Positions 1-8,545 of a stretch of DNA of 64,000 nucleotides are shown here, in pieces. Each line of letters begins with the position of its first letter. Within the stretch, counting starts at the first letter, position 1. The position numbers and the translations under genes are program-made. This DNA comes from UBA2330 sp049293015 (GTDB taxonomy: Bacteria > Bacteroidota > Ignavibacteria > Tepidaquicellales > Tepidaquicellaceae), in the NCBI GenBank assembly GCA_049293015.1, contig JBATSB010000010.1:1-64000 (forward strand). The letters are read 5' to 3'. Under the pieces are notes generated by a model. That model was not told where the DNA came from. It saw only the letters and a list, made by a program, of their open reading frames with translations, and ran no database searches.

Positions 1-490
1 AAACTATACCTTCTGATAATTTCCAGTCAATATTCAAAGCAGGGTCATTAAAGAGAATTGACCTCTCATCTTTTTTACTGTAAAACGCAGTACATTTATA
101 TGAAAAAATTGCTTCATCCGAAAGGACAGAAAAACCGTGAGCAAAGCCCGGCGGGATCCATATCTGTTTGTGATTTTCACCGGTCAGCTCAACTGATACA
201 TGTTTACCGTAAGTCGGCGAACCGCTTCTGATATCAACAGCTACGTCAAGTACACTTCCCGATATTACCTGGCAAAGTTTTCCCTGAGCAAATTCTCCAA
301 CCTGATAATGAAGTCCACGAATAGTTCCTTTTACTGACTTTGAAATATTATCTTGTAAGAAATCAGCATTTATTCCGGCTTCATTATATTTATTTTTATT
401 ATATGATTCAAAAAAGAATCCTCTTGCGTCAGGAAAAAAATCCGGCTCAATTATTAGCACACCTTCTACTTCAGTCTTTATTATATTCAA
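1..490 (-). CDS. rmlC: dTDP-4-dehydrorhamnose 3,5-epimerase, 3' end cut by window edge
   Basis: Reading the minus strand from a TTG at 490 gives 163 residues of an RmlC cupin, open to the window edge. Seen: an early FFPDARGFFFES segment, the RGLHYQ motif with the probable catalytic His near residue 61, the PPGFAHGFSVLSD segment, and FNDPALNIDW near the cut. The family is usually about 180-190 residues, so roughly 20 are missing. RmlC epimerises dTDP-4-keto-6-deoxyglucose at C3 and C5 in dTDP-rhamnose synthesis. The start lies 9 bases after the rmlA stop, so the two genes are probably co-transcribed; the rest of the pathway is likely beyond the left edge. No ATG fits, so TTG is inferred. Confidence 0.9.
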   Translation of the reverse strand, partial: MNIIKTEVEGVLIIEPDFFPDARGFFFESYNKNKYNEAGINADFLQDNISKSVKGTIRGLHYQVGEFAQGKLCQVISGSVLDVAVDIRSGSPTYGKHVSVELTGENHKQIWIPPGFAHGFSVLSDEAIFSYKCTAFYSKKDERSILFNDPALNIDWKLSEGIV

Positions 491-499
491 TATAAAAGA

Positions 500-1363
500 T
501 TAATTTTCCTTTAAGACTTTTTCCAAATAAGTTTTATAAAGCGAATTCGGGATCTTTGAAATTGATCTTTCAAATTCATCCTTATTTATAAATCCTTTGT
601 GATATGCAATCTCTTCTATACATGCAACTTTAAGCCCCTGTCTGTCTTCTATTACTCCAAAAAAATTCGAAGCCTGCAAAAGTGATTCAGGTGTTCCAGT
701 ATCTAACCACGCAACTCCCCTGCCGATCTTTTCTACATTTAATTTGCCTTTTTCGAGATAGACATTATTCACATCCGTGATCTCGAGTTCCCCTCTGGCA
801 GAAGGCTTAATATTTTTGGAAATTTCAACTACTTCATTATCATAGACATAAAGTCCCGGTACAGCAAAATTTGACTTTGGATTATCAGGTTTTTCTTCAA
901 TTGAAATTGCCTTTCCTGTATTGTCAAATTCCACTATCCCGTATCTTTCAGGATCATTCACTCTGTATCCGAAAATCGTAGCTCCGTCATTTTTTTGCAT
1001 GGCTCTGTATATGAAATCTAGATTGCCGTAGAAAATATTATCGCCAAGTATCAGTGTCGCTCCGTCATTTCCGATAAACTTCTCACCAATTATAAATGAC
1101 TCAGCAATTCCATTTGGCGCTGTCTGCAAAGCATATTCGATTTTGATTCCATAGTCTGCACCATCTTCAAATAATTTCTGATACAACGGAATGGTCTCTT
1201 CATTTGAAATGATAAGTATCTCTTTTATATTCGACAGCATCAGGATTGAAAGCGGATAATAGATAAGTGGTTTGTCATAGATAAGTGTAAGCTGCTTACT
1301 GTAAACTTTTGAGACTGGATACAAACGTGATCCTGCGCCTCCGGCTAAAATTATACCTTTCAA
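500..1363 (-). CDS. rmlA: Glucose-1-phosphate thymidylyltransferase
   Basis: The 287-residue protein is full length for RmlA. It opens with the nucleotide-binding loop LAGGAGSRLYP (about residues 6-16), followed by SKQLTLIYDKPLIYYPLS, the metal-binding LGDNIFYG segment near 105, and EKPDNPKSNFAVPGLYVYD near 157, all hallmarks of the family. It makes dTDP-glucose from dTTP and glucose-1-phosphate, the first step of dTDP-rhamnose synthesis for surface polysaccharides. It is the first visible gene of an rmlA-rmlC operon on the minus strand. The upstream region at 1364-1490 shows no clear promoter by eye. Confidence 0.95.
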   Translation of the reverse strand: MKGIILAGGAGSRLYPVSKVYSKQLTLIYDKPLIYYPLSILMLSNIKEILIISNEETIPLYQKLFEDGADYGIKIEYALQTAPNGIAESFIIGEKFIGNDGATLILGDNIFYGNLDFIYRAMQKNDGATIFGYRVNDPERYGIVEFDNTGKAISIEEKPDNPKSNFAVPGLYVYDNEVVEISKNIKPSARGELEITDVNNVYLEKGKLNVEKIGRGVAWLDTGTPESLLQASNFFGVIEDRQGLKVACIEEIAYHKGFINKDEFERSISKIPNSLYKTYLEKVLKEN

Positions 1364-1491
1364 AAAATTGTAATTTAAATTTAAAAATCAGTAAACAATT
1401 TATTGAATCACACTGCAAAATTAAAGTTTATTTTTTTTCGGTTTTAAAGCCGTTTGCAGCGGTTCAATTTAATTTATATACCAAACCATCT

Positions 1492-1519
1492 GTCATTCCA
1501 GCATACTCTTAGCTGGAAT
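1492..1519. repeat. Short dispersed palindrome (GTCATTCC type)
   Basis: GTCATTCCAGC is followed after nine bases by GCTGGAAT; the stem is ATTCCAGC/GCTGGAAT (8 bp). A second copy with a different but still self-complementary stem, ATTCCCGC/GCGGGAAT, lies at 52197-52224. The conserved GTCATTCC start, with compensating stem changes, marks it as a dispersed intergenic repeat rather than a gene-specific terminator. The rest of 1364-1777 shows nothing recognisable beyond AT-rich DNA. Confidence 0.6.
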
Positions 1520-1789
1520 CTAATCATCACGAAAATTAAATTTAAATTCAAAATCAATTTCAATCATTTTTATCTGTTACCAAAATAAAACTCTCGTAAT
1601 TTTTGATCAATTGGAATTTCAATGAATGTGATAAACTCAGACTGGATGCGACGATTCTGTTAATAGTAAGATGTATATCACAAACTTATTTTATATTGAA
1701 ATTAATAAAAATTTAATTTAGATTTACAAAATCAAAATTAGAAATTATTATATTTTATATTATAAATTAAATCAGTTAAGGAGGTCTCT

Positions 1790-1849
1790 TTGTTTTGTAA
1801 TAACACCTTAAAAATTATTTCCTCAAAAACATTAAATTTAAAAAAATGA
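1790..1849 (+). CDS. Possible 19-codon leader ORF ahead of a T9SS gene
   Basis: A consensus Shine-Dalgarno AAGGAGGT (1778-1785) stands five bases before a TTG at 1790, which opens a 19-codon frame (MFCNNTLKIISSKTLNLKK). Its TGA (1847-1849) overlaps the ATG (1846-1848) of the next gene, which has only A-rich sequence in front of it. The arrangement suggests that ribosomes load on the leader and pass by stop-start coupling to the main gene. This is inference from spacing and overlap only; the peptide resembles nothing I know. The alternative is that the ribosome-binding site is left over from a displaced gene start. Confidence 0.4.
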   Translation: MFCNNTLKIISSKTLNLKK

Positions 1850-3135
1850 AAAAATCTTTATTTATTGTTCTGACAACTTTTTTACTTGGTACTTTTTTAG
1901 GATTTACAAACAATGATAAACCCGGAAAAACACCATTTGATTATTCCGGTCCTGCTCTTGAAACAAAAATTACTCAACAAGAAACATCTGATCACAATCC
2001 AATTTCTTCCTCAGGCGTAATTTATTACACTGATGATTTTAACGGCGCGAATGATACTACCAGTTTAAAAGCAAGAGGTTATCTGGTGTATTATAGAGGA
2101 ACCGGAGCTCAGGGAGTAGCTGCTACATGGTTTCAGGGAAATTCCACTGTTTTTTCTGCATTTAACGGACCAGTAACAGGTTACGTTGGTGCAAATTATC
2201 AGGTAGTTGGCGGCTTAAATAATATTGACAGTTGGATGGTGCTTCCTGATTTGGATGTAGTAATTGGTGACGAGATAAGATTTCAGTGCAGATCAGTTAC
2301 AGGTGGTACTTTTCCGGATTCTGTAAGAGTTATGTATAATGATCAGGGAGGTACAACACCTGAAAGTCCGGGCTGGGTAGAACTTGGAAGATTTCAAGCT
2401 GCATTTGACGGTTCATGGGAATTAAAATCATTCGTAGCTCCGACAAGCGGATTAAGTGCAAGATTTGCCATCAGATATGCAGTAGTCGATGGAGGTCCTA
2501 ATGGAGCTAATAGTGACTATATTGGAATAGATGCATTAGAAGTTGAAGGACAGGGACTTTTACCTGTTGAGTTATCAAGTTTTGTATCATTGATAAATCA
2601 GAATAATGTTACTTTAAACTGGTCAACTGCTTCGGAAATTAATAATTCAGGATTTGAAATTGAACGTTCAAATTTCAACGGTCAGGCATCAAACGACTGG
2701 ATCAAAGTTGGAAGTGTAAATGGAAACGGAACTTCTTCAAGCAGTCATTCATACACTTTTACAGAAAGAAATTTAATTTCAGGTGTTTATAATTACAGAC
2801 TAAAACAAATAGATTTCAATGGTAATTTTGAATATTATAATTTAAGCAGCGAAGTAAATATCGGTGTTCCGGTAAATTATGATCTTTCACAAAATTATCC
2901 AAATCCTTTTAACCCATCTACAAAAATCAACTTTGAAATTCCATCTGATGGAAAAGTAAGTTTAAAAGTATTTGATCTTTCAGGTAAAGAAGTTGCTGAT
3001 CTTGTAAATGAAGTCAAAACTGCAGGATATTATTCTTATAGTTTTAATGCTTCCGGATTATCAAGCGGAATCTATTTTTATAATTTGACATCAAATAATT
3101 TCACAGCAACAAAGAAAATGATGCTAGTGAAATAA
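1846..3135 (+). CDS. Secreted protein with choice-of-anchor-J-like domain and T9SS sorting tail
   Basis: The 429-residue protein starts with a signal peptide (MKKSLFIVLTTFLLGTFLG). Residues about 50-235 look like a choice-of-anchor J / MAM-like beta-sandwich (DDFNG near the start, NIDSWMVLPDL, IRFQCRSV). LLPVELSSF at about 238 begins a short Ig/Fn3-like linker with LNWSTASEINNSGFEIERS. From about 344 comes a type A T9SS C-terminal domain (QNYPNPFNPST, then SLKVFDLSGKEV, SSGIYFYNL, final KKMMLVK). It should be exported across the outer membrane and anchored or released; its ligand is unknown. It stands alone, followed by a strong bidirectional hairpin. Confidence 0.85.
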   Translation: MKKSLFIVLTTFLLGTFLGFTNNDKPGKTPFDYSGPALETKITQQETSDHNPISSSGVIYYTDDFNGANDTTSLKARGYLVYYRGTGAQGVAATWFQGNSTVFSAFNGPVTGYVGANYQVVGGLNNIDSWMVLPDLDVVIGDEIRFQCRSVTGGTFPDSVRVMYNDQGGTTPESPGWVELGRFQAAFDGSWELKSFVAPTSGLSARFAIRYAVVDGGPNGANSDYIGIDALEVEGQGLLPVELSSFVSLINQNNVTLNWSTASEINNSGFEIERSNFNGQASNDWIKVGSVNGNGTSSSSHSYTFTERNLISGVYNYRLKQIDFNGNFEYYNLSSEVNIGVPVNYDLSQNYPNPFNPSTKINFEIPSDGKVSLKVFDLSGKEVADLVNEVKTAGYYSYSFNASGLSSGIYFYNLTSNNFTATKKMMLVK

Positions 3136-3182
3136 GATCAAGATTTGTTCTGATTAAAATTCATTTTAATCTTAAAACTATT

Positions 3183-3229
3183 AAAGACTCAAAGTAAATA
3201 ATTTTTAATTAATTTTACTTTGAGTCTTT
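3183..3229. terminator. Bidirectional hairpin terminator
   Basis: AAAGACTCAAAGTAAA (3183-3198) pairs perfectly over 16 bp with TTTACTTTGAGTCTTT (3214-3229) across a 15-base loop. It lies 47 bases after the T9SS gene stop. The stem core ACTCAAAG is shared with the longer repeat elements near 5.9 kb, 24.1 kb and 58.2 kb, so the terminator may derive from that repeat family. Confidence 0.65.
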
Positions 3230-3611
3230 CTTCTTATTGAATATTATTTTCTTATCAGTAATTTGCAAATATTTTTTAATACTTTAAATTATTCCAACAA
3301 TTTTATGTATCGTCAAATTTCCAAAATAGATTACTAACCTTTATTTTTACCTCATTAAATGTCTCTTATATTTTTTTTACTGAAAAAAATTTCAATTTTT
3401 TATCTGATTTTAATTATCAGTCTATTCTGAATCAATTTCAATTTTTCATACTCGAATATTATTTCACAATACAAATTGGAGATTCAACCGAAGTAGATAA
3501 TAAAAAGCAGATTAAAATTTTATTGCTAATTAAAAACATTATAATTAATTTGAACAGAGTTTTTAGAAGCTATGATGAATATTTTCGAACTAATGATTAT
3601 TTAATGTAGAT
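3230..3611. other. Gene-free AT-rich stretch
   Basis: I see no coding frame, RNA gene or clear repeat here. The stretch is very AT-rich and separates the T9SS gene from the small HEPN/DUF2188 pair, whose promoter it presumably contains. Confidence 0.4.
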
Positions 3612-3734
3612 ATGATTTCAAAAAAAGATTTGAAGAGATTGGCTGAATTACGATTAAAGGATTCAGCTTGTTTATTAGAAAATAAAAGATATCAGGCTGC
3701 AAAAGTATCTGTTCGTAGTTTTGAAAACAAATAA
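3612..3734 (+). pseudogene. Truncated N-terminus of a HEPN-domain protein
   Basis: This 40-codon frame (starting MISKKDLKRLAELRLKDS, then ACLLENKRYQAAK) looks like the first helices of HEPN proteins, which typically continue as a YYLAGYAVE-like helix in a domain of about 120-130 residues. Here the expected continuation is lost. A plus-one shift after QAAK gives YLFVVLK, a degenerate match that also stops early. Its TAA overlaps the ATG of the DUF2188 gene by one base, so it could still serve translational coupling. The HEPN assignment is from pattern only. Confidence 0.4.
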
Positions 3735-3967
3735 TGAAAAAAAATAATCAACATATTATTCCTTTAGGAAACGGATGGGCTGTAAAGAAAGAAGGAAGCA
3801 GAAAGTTTACGATCATTACAGATTCAAAAAATACTGCAATAAAAGTCGGAAGACAGATTGCGAGGAATCAAAAATCTGAACTGATTATTCACGGAAAGGA
3901 TGGAAAGATTATTGATAAGGACAGTTATGGTAATGATCCATGTCCGCCTAAAGACAAAAATTATTAA
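3734..3967 (+). CDS. DUF2188 domain protein
   Basis: This 77-residue protein matches the DUF2188 pattern along its whole length: H-I-I-P-L-G-N-G-W-A-V-K near the start, an AIKVGRQIARNQKSELIIHG core, and a DSYGNDPCPPKD tail. DUF2188 proteins are small, of unknown biochemical role, and often lie in accessory loci. The ATG overlaps the stop of the preceding HEPN-like fragment (TAATG), suggesting the two were once an intact coupled pair. No signal peptide or membrane segment. Confidence 0.8.
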   Translation: MKKNNQHIIPLGNGWAVKKEGSRKFTIITDSKNTAIKVGRQIARNQKSELIIHGKDGKIIDKDSYGNDPCPPKDKNY

Positions 3968-4091
3968 TCAAATAATTCAATTTTTACCAAAATTGATTTA
4001 ATACCGATTCTATTTACACACCTATTACTAATCACAATTTCTTTCTTAATATTCACCAAAATTTCGGATTACATTTCCACCTTAATTATCT

Positions 4092-4099
4092 TATATTTG
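4092..4099 (+). promoter_or_regulatory. Possible Bacteroidota-type -7 promoter box
   Basis: TATATTTG fits the Bacteroidota -7 consensus TAnnTTTG and lies 28 bases before the mutase ATG, allowing a short leader. I see no good TTTG at the usual upstream distance, so the call rests on the -7 box alone. Confidence 0.3.
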
Positions 4100-4127
4100 T
4101 AACAATTTTTTAAACAAACATTTGACT

Positions 4128-5792
4128 ATGAAAAATAATACTGAGCCCAAAAAGAGCGCATCCAAATCTGAATGGAAGGAAGAAGCACTTAAAGCAAAGA
4201 CGAACGGTATGAAATTTACTTCACTCAGCGGACGTGAACTTGACATCTGCTATACCCCCGAAGACAATAAAGAAACAAATTATTATAATGAGATAGGCTA
4301 TCCGGGAGAATATCCTTACACCCGCGGAATTCATCACAATATGTACAGAGGCAAACTCTGGACTATGAGACAATTCGCAGGTTTTGGGACACCCGAAGAT
4401 ACCAATCAAAGATTTAAATATTTACTTGCACACGGTCAGACAGGGCTTTCAACTGCCTTTGATATGCCGACACTAATGGGTTATGATGCTGACGATGAAA
4501 TTTCCGAAGGCGAAGTCGGAATTTGCGGCGTTGCGATTTCTTCTTTGCAGGATATGGAAATTCTCTTTGACGGAATTCCTCTTGATAAAGTCTCTACATC
4601 TATGACTATCAACTCCCCTGCTATTATGGTTTATGCATTTTATTTAGCAGTAGCTGAAAAGCAAGGCGTGCCTTTTGATAAATTAAGAGGTACTCTTCAG
4701 AACGACATTTTAAAAGAATACATTGCTCAGAAAGAATATATCTATCCGCCAAAAGAATCAATGAGAATCATTACTGATATGATAGAATATTCCACAAAGG
4801 AAGTTCCGCAGTTCAATCCTGTTAGTGTCAGCGGCTATCACATCAGAGAAGCCGGCTCTACTGCTGCACAGGAACTCGCGTTCACACTTGCTGACGGATT
4901 TGCTTATATCGAAGCATGTATAGAAAGAGGAATGGATGTCGATGATTTTGCTCCAAGGATCTCGCATTTCTTTAATTCACACTTAGACTTTTTTGAGGAG
5001 ATAGCAAAGTTTAGAGCTGCTCGAAGAATCTACGCAAAGAGAATGAAAAATAAATACGGCGCGAAAAATCCTAAGTCATGGACTTTAAGATTTCATACTC
5101 AGACTGCCGGATGTTCACTCACTGCTCAGCAGCCTGAAAATAATATTGTAAGAACAGCTATCGAAGCTCTTGCAGGTGTGCTCGGCGGAACTCAAAGTCT
5201 TCATACAAATTCAATGGATGAAACACTTGCATTGCCATCAGACAAAGCTGTTAAAATTGCATTGAGAACTCAGCAGATAATTGCTTATGAACACGGAGTA
5301 ATAAATGTTGCAGATCCATTGGGCGGAAGTTATTATGTAGAAAAGCTGACTGACGACATCGAAGCAGAAGCGGAAAAATATTTTGATCTTATAGATGCAC
5401 AGGGCGGCGTAATTCCGTGTATTGAAAATGGATTCTTCCAGAGAGAAATTGCAGATGCTGCATATAAGTATCAGCTTGAGCTTGATAAAAAAGAAAAGAT
5501 CGTAGTTGGTATAAATGATTTTGTAGAAGAAAATGAGAAGATCGATATTCCAATTCTTCAGATCTCAAAAGAAGTAGAAGAGAAACAGGTTAAGAGATTA
5601 AAAGAATTGAAAGCTTCACGAAATCAGGAAGAGGTCGATAATGCTCTAAAGCATTTAAGAAAAGTAGCAGAGGACGGAACTAACCTTATGCCTGCTGTAC
5701 TTGACTGCGCAAGGAAATATGTAACGCTTGGTGAAATGTGTGCTGAGCTGAAAGAGGTATTCGGAGTTTATGAAGAACAGGCAGTTTTTTAA
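4128..5792 (+). CDS. Methylmalonyl-CoA mutase family catalytic subunit (no B12 domain)
   Basis: The protein has about 554 residues from the ATG at 4128; a TTG two codons upstream is less likely. Seen: YPYTRGIHHNMYRGKLWTMRQFAGF near the N-terminus, GQTGLSTAFDMPTLMGYDADD, SMTINSPA, NPVSVSGYHIREAGSTAAQELAFTLADGF, and QTAGCSLTAQQPENNIVRTAIEALAGVLGGTQSLHTNS, typical of the acyl-CoA mutase TIM barrel. The length and the C-terminal end show there is no fused cobalamin-binding domain, so it should need a separate small subunit, which is not in this window. Likely role is isomerising methylmalonyl-CoA and succinyl-CoA (propionate metabolism), but isobutyryl- or 2-hydroxyisobutyryl-CoA mutase cannot be excluded. 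Confidence 0.88.
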   Translation: MKNNTEPKKSASKSEWKEEALKAKTNGMKFTSLSGRELDICYTPEDNKETNYYNEIGYPGEYPYTRGIHHNMYRGKLWTMRQFAGFGTPEDTNQRFKYLLAHGQTGLSTAFDMPTLMGYDADDEISEGEVGICGVAISSLQDMEILFDGIPLDKVSTSMTINSPAIMVYAFYLAVAEKQGVPFDKLRGTLQNDILKEYIAQKEYIYPPKESMRIITDMIEYSTKEVPQFNPVSVSGYHIREAGSTAAQELAFTLADGFAYIEACIERGMDVDDFAPRISHFFNSHLDFFEEIAKFRAARRIYAKRMKNKYGAKNPKSWTLRFHTQTAGCSLTAQQPENNIVRTAIEALAGVLGGTQSLHTNSMDETLALPSDKAVKIALRTQQIIAYEHGVINVADPLGGSYYVEKLTDDIEAEAEKYFDLIDAQGGVIPCIENGFFQREIADAAYKYQLELDKKEKIVVGINDFVEENEKIDIPILQISKEVEEKQVKRLKELKASRNQEEVDNALKHLRKVAEDGTNLMPAVLDCARKYVTLGEMCAELKEVFGVYEEQAVF

Positions 5793-5828
5793 TTCTATCT
5801 GAAAGAAAGCTTTTACTGAAATTTACTT

Positions 5829-5985
5829 CAAACCAAAAAGTGCTCGATTCCAAACTCTCAGACTGTCCGAAAACAAAAATTAAAGTTTGCTTACAAGGTT
5901 GCCTCCAAGTCTCAAAGGCTCAAAGAAGCTTATTTTTAAAGTTTTTAAACTTTGAGTCTTTGAGTCTTAGAGGCAATTCCAATGT
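5829..5985. repeat. Long imperfect inverted repeat (CTCAAAGGCTCAAAG family)
   Basis: The left arm at 5899-5925 (TTGCCTCCAAGTCTC then AAAGGCTCAAAG) pairs with 5950-5976 (CTTTGAGTCTTTGAG then TCTTAGAGGCAA) at about 24 of 27 positions. Just upstream, 5838-5870 holds GCTCGATTCCAAACTCTCAG and ACTGTCCGAAAA, a motif that recurs almost unchanged near 58.1 kb. The element sits between convergently spaced genes and carries no gene of its own; frames through it are chance. Confidence 0.65.
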
Positions 5986-6026
5986 TTTCAGACCAGATGT
6001 CCGATATGTATTTAATTTAAAATTTT

Positions 6027-6050
6027 GAGCGGGATAATTCTCGCTCATTT
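6027..6050 (+). terminator. Hairpin terminator
   Basis: GAGCGGGA (6027-6034) pairs with TCTCGCTC (6039-6046), with one G-T pair and a four-base loop, followed by ATTTTATTATT. It probably ends transcription from the mutase gene side before the membrane operon. Confidence 0.6.
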
Positions 6051-6172
6051 TATTATTACTCAATTTTATTATAAGATCTATCAAAGATAAAAATTACATA
6101 TACATTGTATCTGCCTGCCTGATTTCGATCATTATTTTTTTATCTTTTGAATTTTATTTCACTGATGGAAAA

Positions 6173-7651
6173 ATGGGTGTACCACTTGATGACACATGGA
6201 TACATTTTCAGTTTGCTGATAATTTTGCACACGGAAATTTTTTTGAATATAACGTCGGTGAGCCAACTGCTGGAACCACTTCTCCTTTATATGTGATAAT
6301 TATGGGATTAACCAGTTTTGTCATTCCCAATTTCATTGTTAATTCTCTGATCCTTTCCGGATTATTCTATATTCTGACATGTATTTTTGTTTACAAAATT
6401 TCATTATTCCTTTTTCAAAGCAAATATTCTTCCTTAAAAGAAGGTACATATTCATTTATCACCCCTGAAAAACTTTCACTCTTAGCTTCGATGCTTACAG
6501 TTTTTGCAGGGCGATTTGCCTGGGCTTCTATGTCAGGCATGGAAACGACTTTGTTTACATTTTTCACATTGGCAGGTGTTTATTTCCATTTGAAGAATTT
6601 ACGGAATAATATTCTTACATTACTACCTTCATTATTCTTTGCATTATCTGCAGTTCTTAGGCCGGAAGGTATGCTTTTATATTCAATTTGTGCTTTCGAT
6701 ATTACACTTAACTTACTTAAAGATAGAGCATTTAAGCAATATTTCATAAAGTTCTTTACAGGTCTGATAATTTTTCTTTGCATTGTCCTTCCATACTTTA
6801 TTTTTTCTTACTACATAAGCGGTCATTTCTTTCCAAATACATTCCGCGGGCAGGGAGGTGGATTTATTTTTGTTCCAAATTTCACTTATTTGCGAATTGT
6901 TTCTATTTTCTTTTTAAGAGATAATTTTGTTGCAGCTACTTTATTCTTTATATTCATATTCTATTATTTCGGAAATCTTAAAAATTACTTAAAAGATATG
7001 AAATATATTAATTTGATTGCACTATGGACAATATTTCTCCCGCTCATTTCATCTGTACTGATCCCAAACTGGCGTCATCACGTTAGATACACCATGCCTC
7101 TTATTCCATTTATTAATATTATAGCCGTTTATTATCTTATTATTTTATTGAATAAAAATTTTCTTCATAAATTGAAAAACATTTTTTATTCAAAAAAATA
7201 TGTACCTGCATTGATAGTATTGTTTTCATTTTTCTATTATTTCATTTATGCTGCCGCCTTAGGAAAAAATGTTGATAATATAAATTCACAGCAGGTTAAG
7301 ATCGCTGAATGGGTAAAAAACAATGTCGGAAGAGATGAGACTATTGCGATTAACGATATTGGAGCGATTACATTTATCAGCAAAAACAGGATAATCGATA
7401 TGGCAGGACTTGTTACACCTGAGATTCTGCAATACAGAAATTATACATGGGATGATAACCTGGACTCACTGAATTATCTATTAAAAAAAAATGATGTTAG
7501 CTATATTGTCATTTATGATCACTGGTTCAAAGAATATCTGCAGAAATATGGTAACCAATTTACCTTTATAACCAGCGCTGTGCTTGAAGAAAACACAATC
7601 TGCGGCGGTATAGAAATGAAAGTATACAAAACTAATTTCAGTATAAAATAA
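6173..7651 (+). CDS. Multi-pass membrane protein, GT-C (ArnT/PMT-like) glycosyltransferase type
   Basis: From the first ATG the protein has 492 residues with about ten or more hydrophobic segments and a soluble C-terminus. The N-terminal PLDDTWIHFQFADNFAHG segment, with its paired Asp, and the EPTAGTTSPLY segment look like the catalytic first loop of GT-C enzymes that use polyprenyl-phosphate sugars. The same frame stays open upstream to 6038 and encodes a good transmembrane helix (YIYIVSACLISIIIFLSFEF) just before that loop, so the true start is probably upstream at a non-standard codon (ATT or ATA near 6047-6071). It begins an operon with the UbiA gene two bases downstream. Confidence 0.7.
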   Translation: MGVPLDDTWIHFQFADNFAHGNFFEYNVGEPTAGTTSPLYVIIMGLTSFVIPNFIVNSLILSGLFYILTCIFVYKISLFLFQSKYSSLKEGTYSFITPEKLSLLASMLTVFAGRFAWASMSGMETTLFTFFTLAGVYFHLKNLRNNILTLLPSLFFALSAVLRPEGMLLYSICAFDITLNLLKDRAFKQYFIKFFTGLIIFLCIVLPYFIFSYYISGHFFPNTFRGQGGGFIFVPNFTYLRIVSIFFLRDNFVAATLFFIFIFYYFGNLKNYLKDMKYINLIALWTIFLPLISSVLIPNWRHHVRYTMPLIPFINIIAVYYLIILLNKNFLHKLKNIFYSKKYVPALIVLFSFFYYFIYAAALGKNVDNINSQQVKIAEWVKNNVGRDETIAINDIGAITFISKNRIIDMAGLVTPEILQYRNYTWDDNLDSLNYLLKKNDVSYIVIYDHWFKEYLQKYGNQFTFITSAVLEENTICGGIEMKVYKTNFSIK

Positions 7652-7653
7652 AT

Positions 7654-8541
7654 TTGAAAATAATAAAACTTATAGAATTAATCAGACCAAAGCAATGGAT
7701 CAAAAATCTATTTGTCTTTGCTCCTATATTATTTGCAGGTAAACTGATGGATCTGCCAATGCTGCTTACAAACATCATTGCTTTTTTTGCTTTCTGCGGT
7801 ATCTCAAGCAGTATTTATGTTTTAAATGACATTGCCGATGTAGAATCTGACAGAGTGCATAAGAAAAAAAGATTCCGACCTCTTGCATCAGGTGACGTTA
7901 CAATTCCTCAGGCAAAAATAATGTTTGTAATATTGTTAGTGATTACCATTCTTCTAAGTAGTTTGCTGCCTCCCCTTTTCATTGTTGCCATTACACTTTA
8001 CTTCATTAACAATCTTCTTTACACTTTTAAAATAAAGAACATTGTACTTCTTGATGTATTTTCAATATCTGCAGGTTTTATTCTCAGAGTAGTAGCCGGT
8101 GCTTTTGCAATTGATGTCAGCGTTTCAAGCTGGATGATCATTACTACAATTTTCATTTCTCTCTTTCTTGGAATCTCTAAAAGAAGGGCAGAACTCTCCG
8201 GTCCCAATCAGGAAAATCTCGAAAAGCAAAGAAAAGTATTAAGTGACTATGACGTTGTATTTGTAGATCAGATGAATACAATTGCTGCTACAGGTACTAT
8301 CATCTCTTATGCTCTCTATACAGTTTCCGAAAAAGCAATTCAGGCTTTTCATTCTGAGATGCTCATATATACTACTCCATTTGTGATATATGGAATTTTT
8401 AGATATCTATTCCTTCTTCATAAAAAGAATCTTGGAGAAAGTCCTACTCAGATAGTGACAAGAGATATTCCGATTATTATAAATTCCCTAATCTGGCTGC
8501 TCTCATGCGCTTTGATCATTTACAAAGGGAAATTTTTATAA
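7654..8541 (+). CDS. UbiA-family prenyltransferase (decaprenyl-phosphate phosphoribosyltransferase-like)
   Basis: A 295-residue membrane protein with a TTG start two bases after the previous stop. It opens RPKQWIKNLFVFAPILFAG and carries the UbiA active-site motif N58-D59-x2-D62-x3-D66 followed by KKRFRPLASG, plus about eight or nine membrane helices. The N-terminal pattern is typical of the subgroup that joins phosphoribose to polyprenyl phosphate, an early step towards polyprenyl-phosphoarabinose donors. Its neighbour is a GT-C enzyme, a class that uses such lipid-linked sugars, so a shared glycan pathway is plausible. The exact substrate is inferred. Confidence 0.82.
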   Translation: MKIIKLIELIRPKQWIKNLFVFAPILFAGKLMDLPMLLTNIIAFFAFCGISSSIYVLNDIADVESDRVHKKKRFRPLASGDVTIPQAKIMFVILLVITILLSSLLPPLFIVAITLYFINNLLYTFKIKNIVLLDVFSISAGFILRVVAGAFAIDVSVSSWMIITTIFISLFLGISKRRAELSGPNQENLEKQRKVLSDYDVVFVDQMNTIAATGTIISYALYTVSEKAIQAFHSEMLIYTTPFVIYGIFRYLFLLHKKNLGESPTQIVTRDIPIIINSLIWLLSCALIIYKGKFL

Positions 8542-8545
8542 TTGA

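Noticed and set aside
5840..6028. 62-residue plus-strand frame after the mutase gene
   Set aside because: It is made of the CTCAAAG inverted repeat and the terminator.
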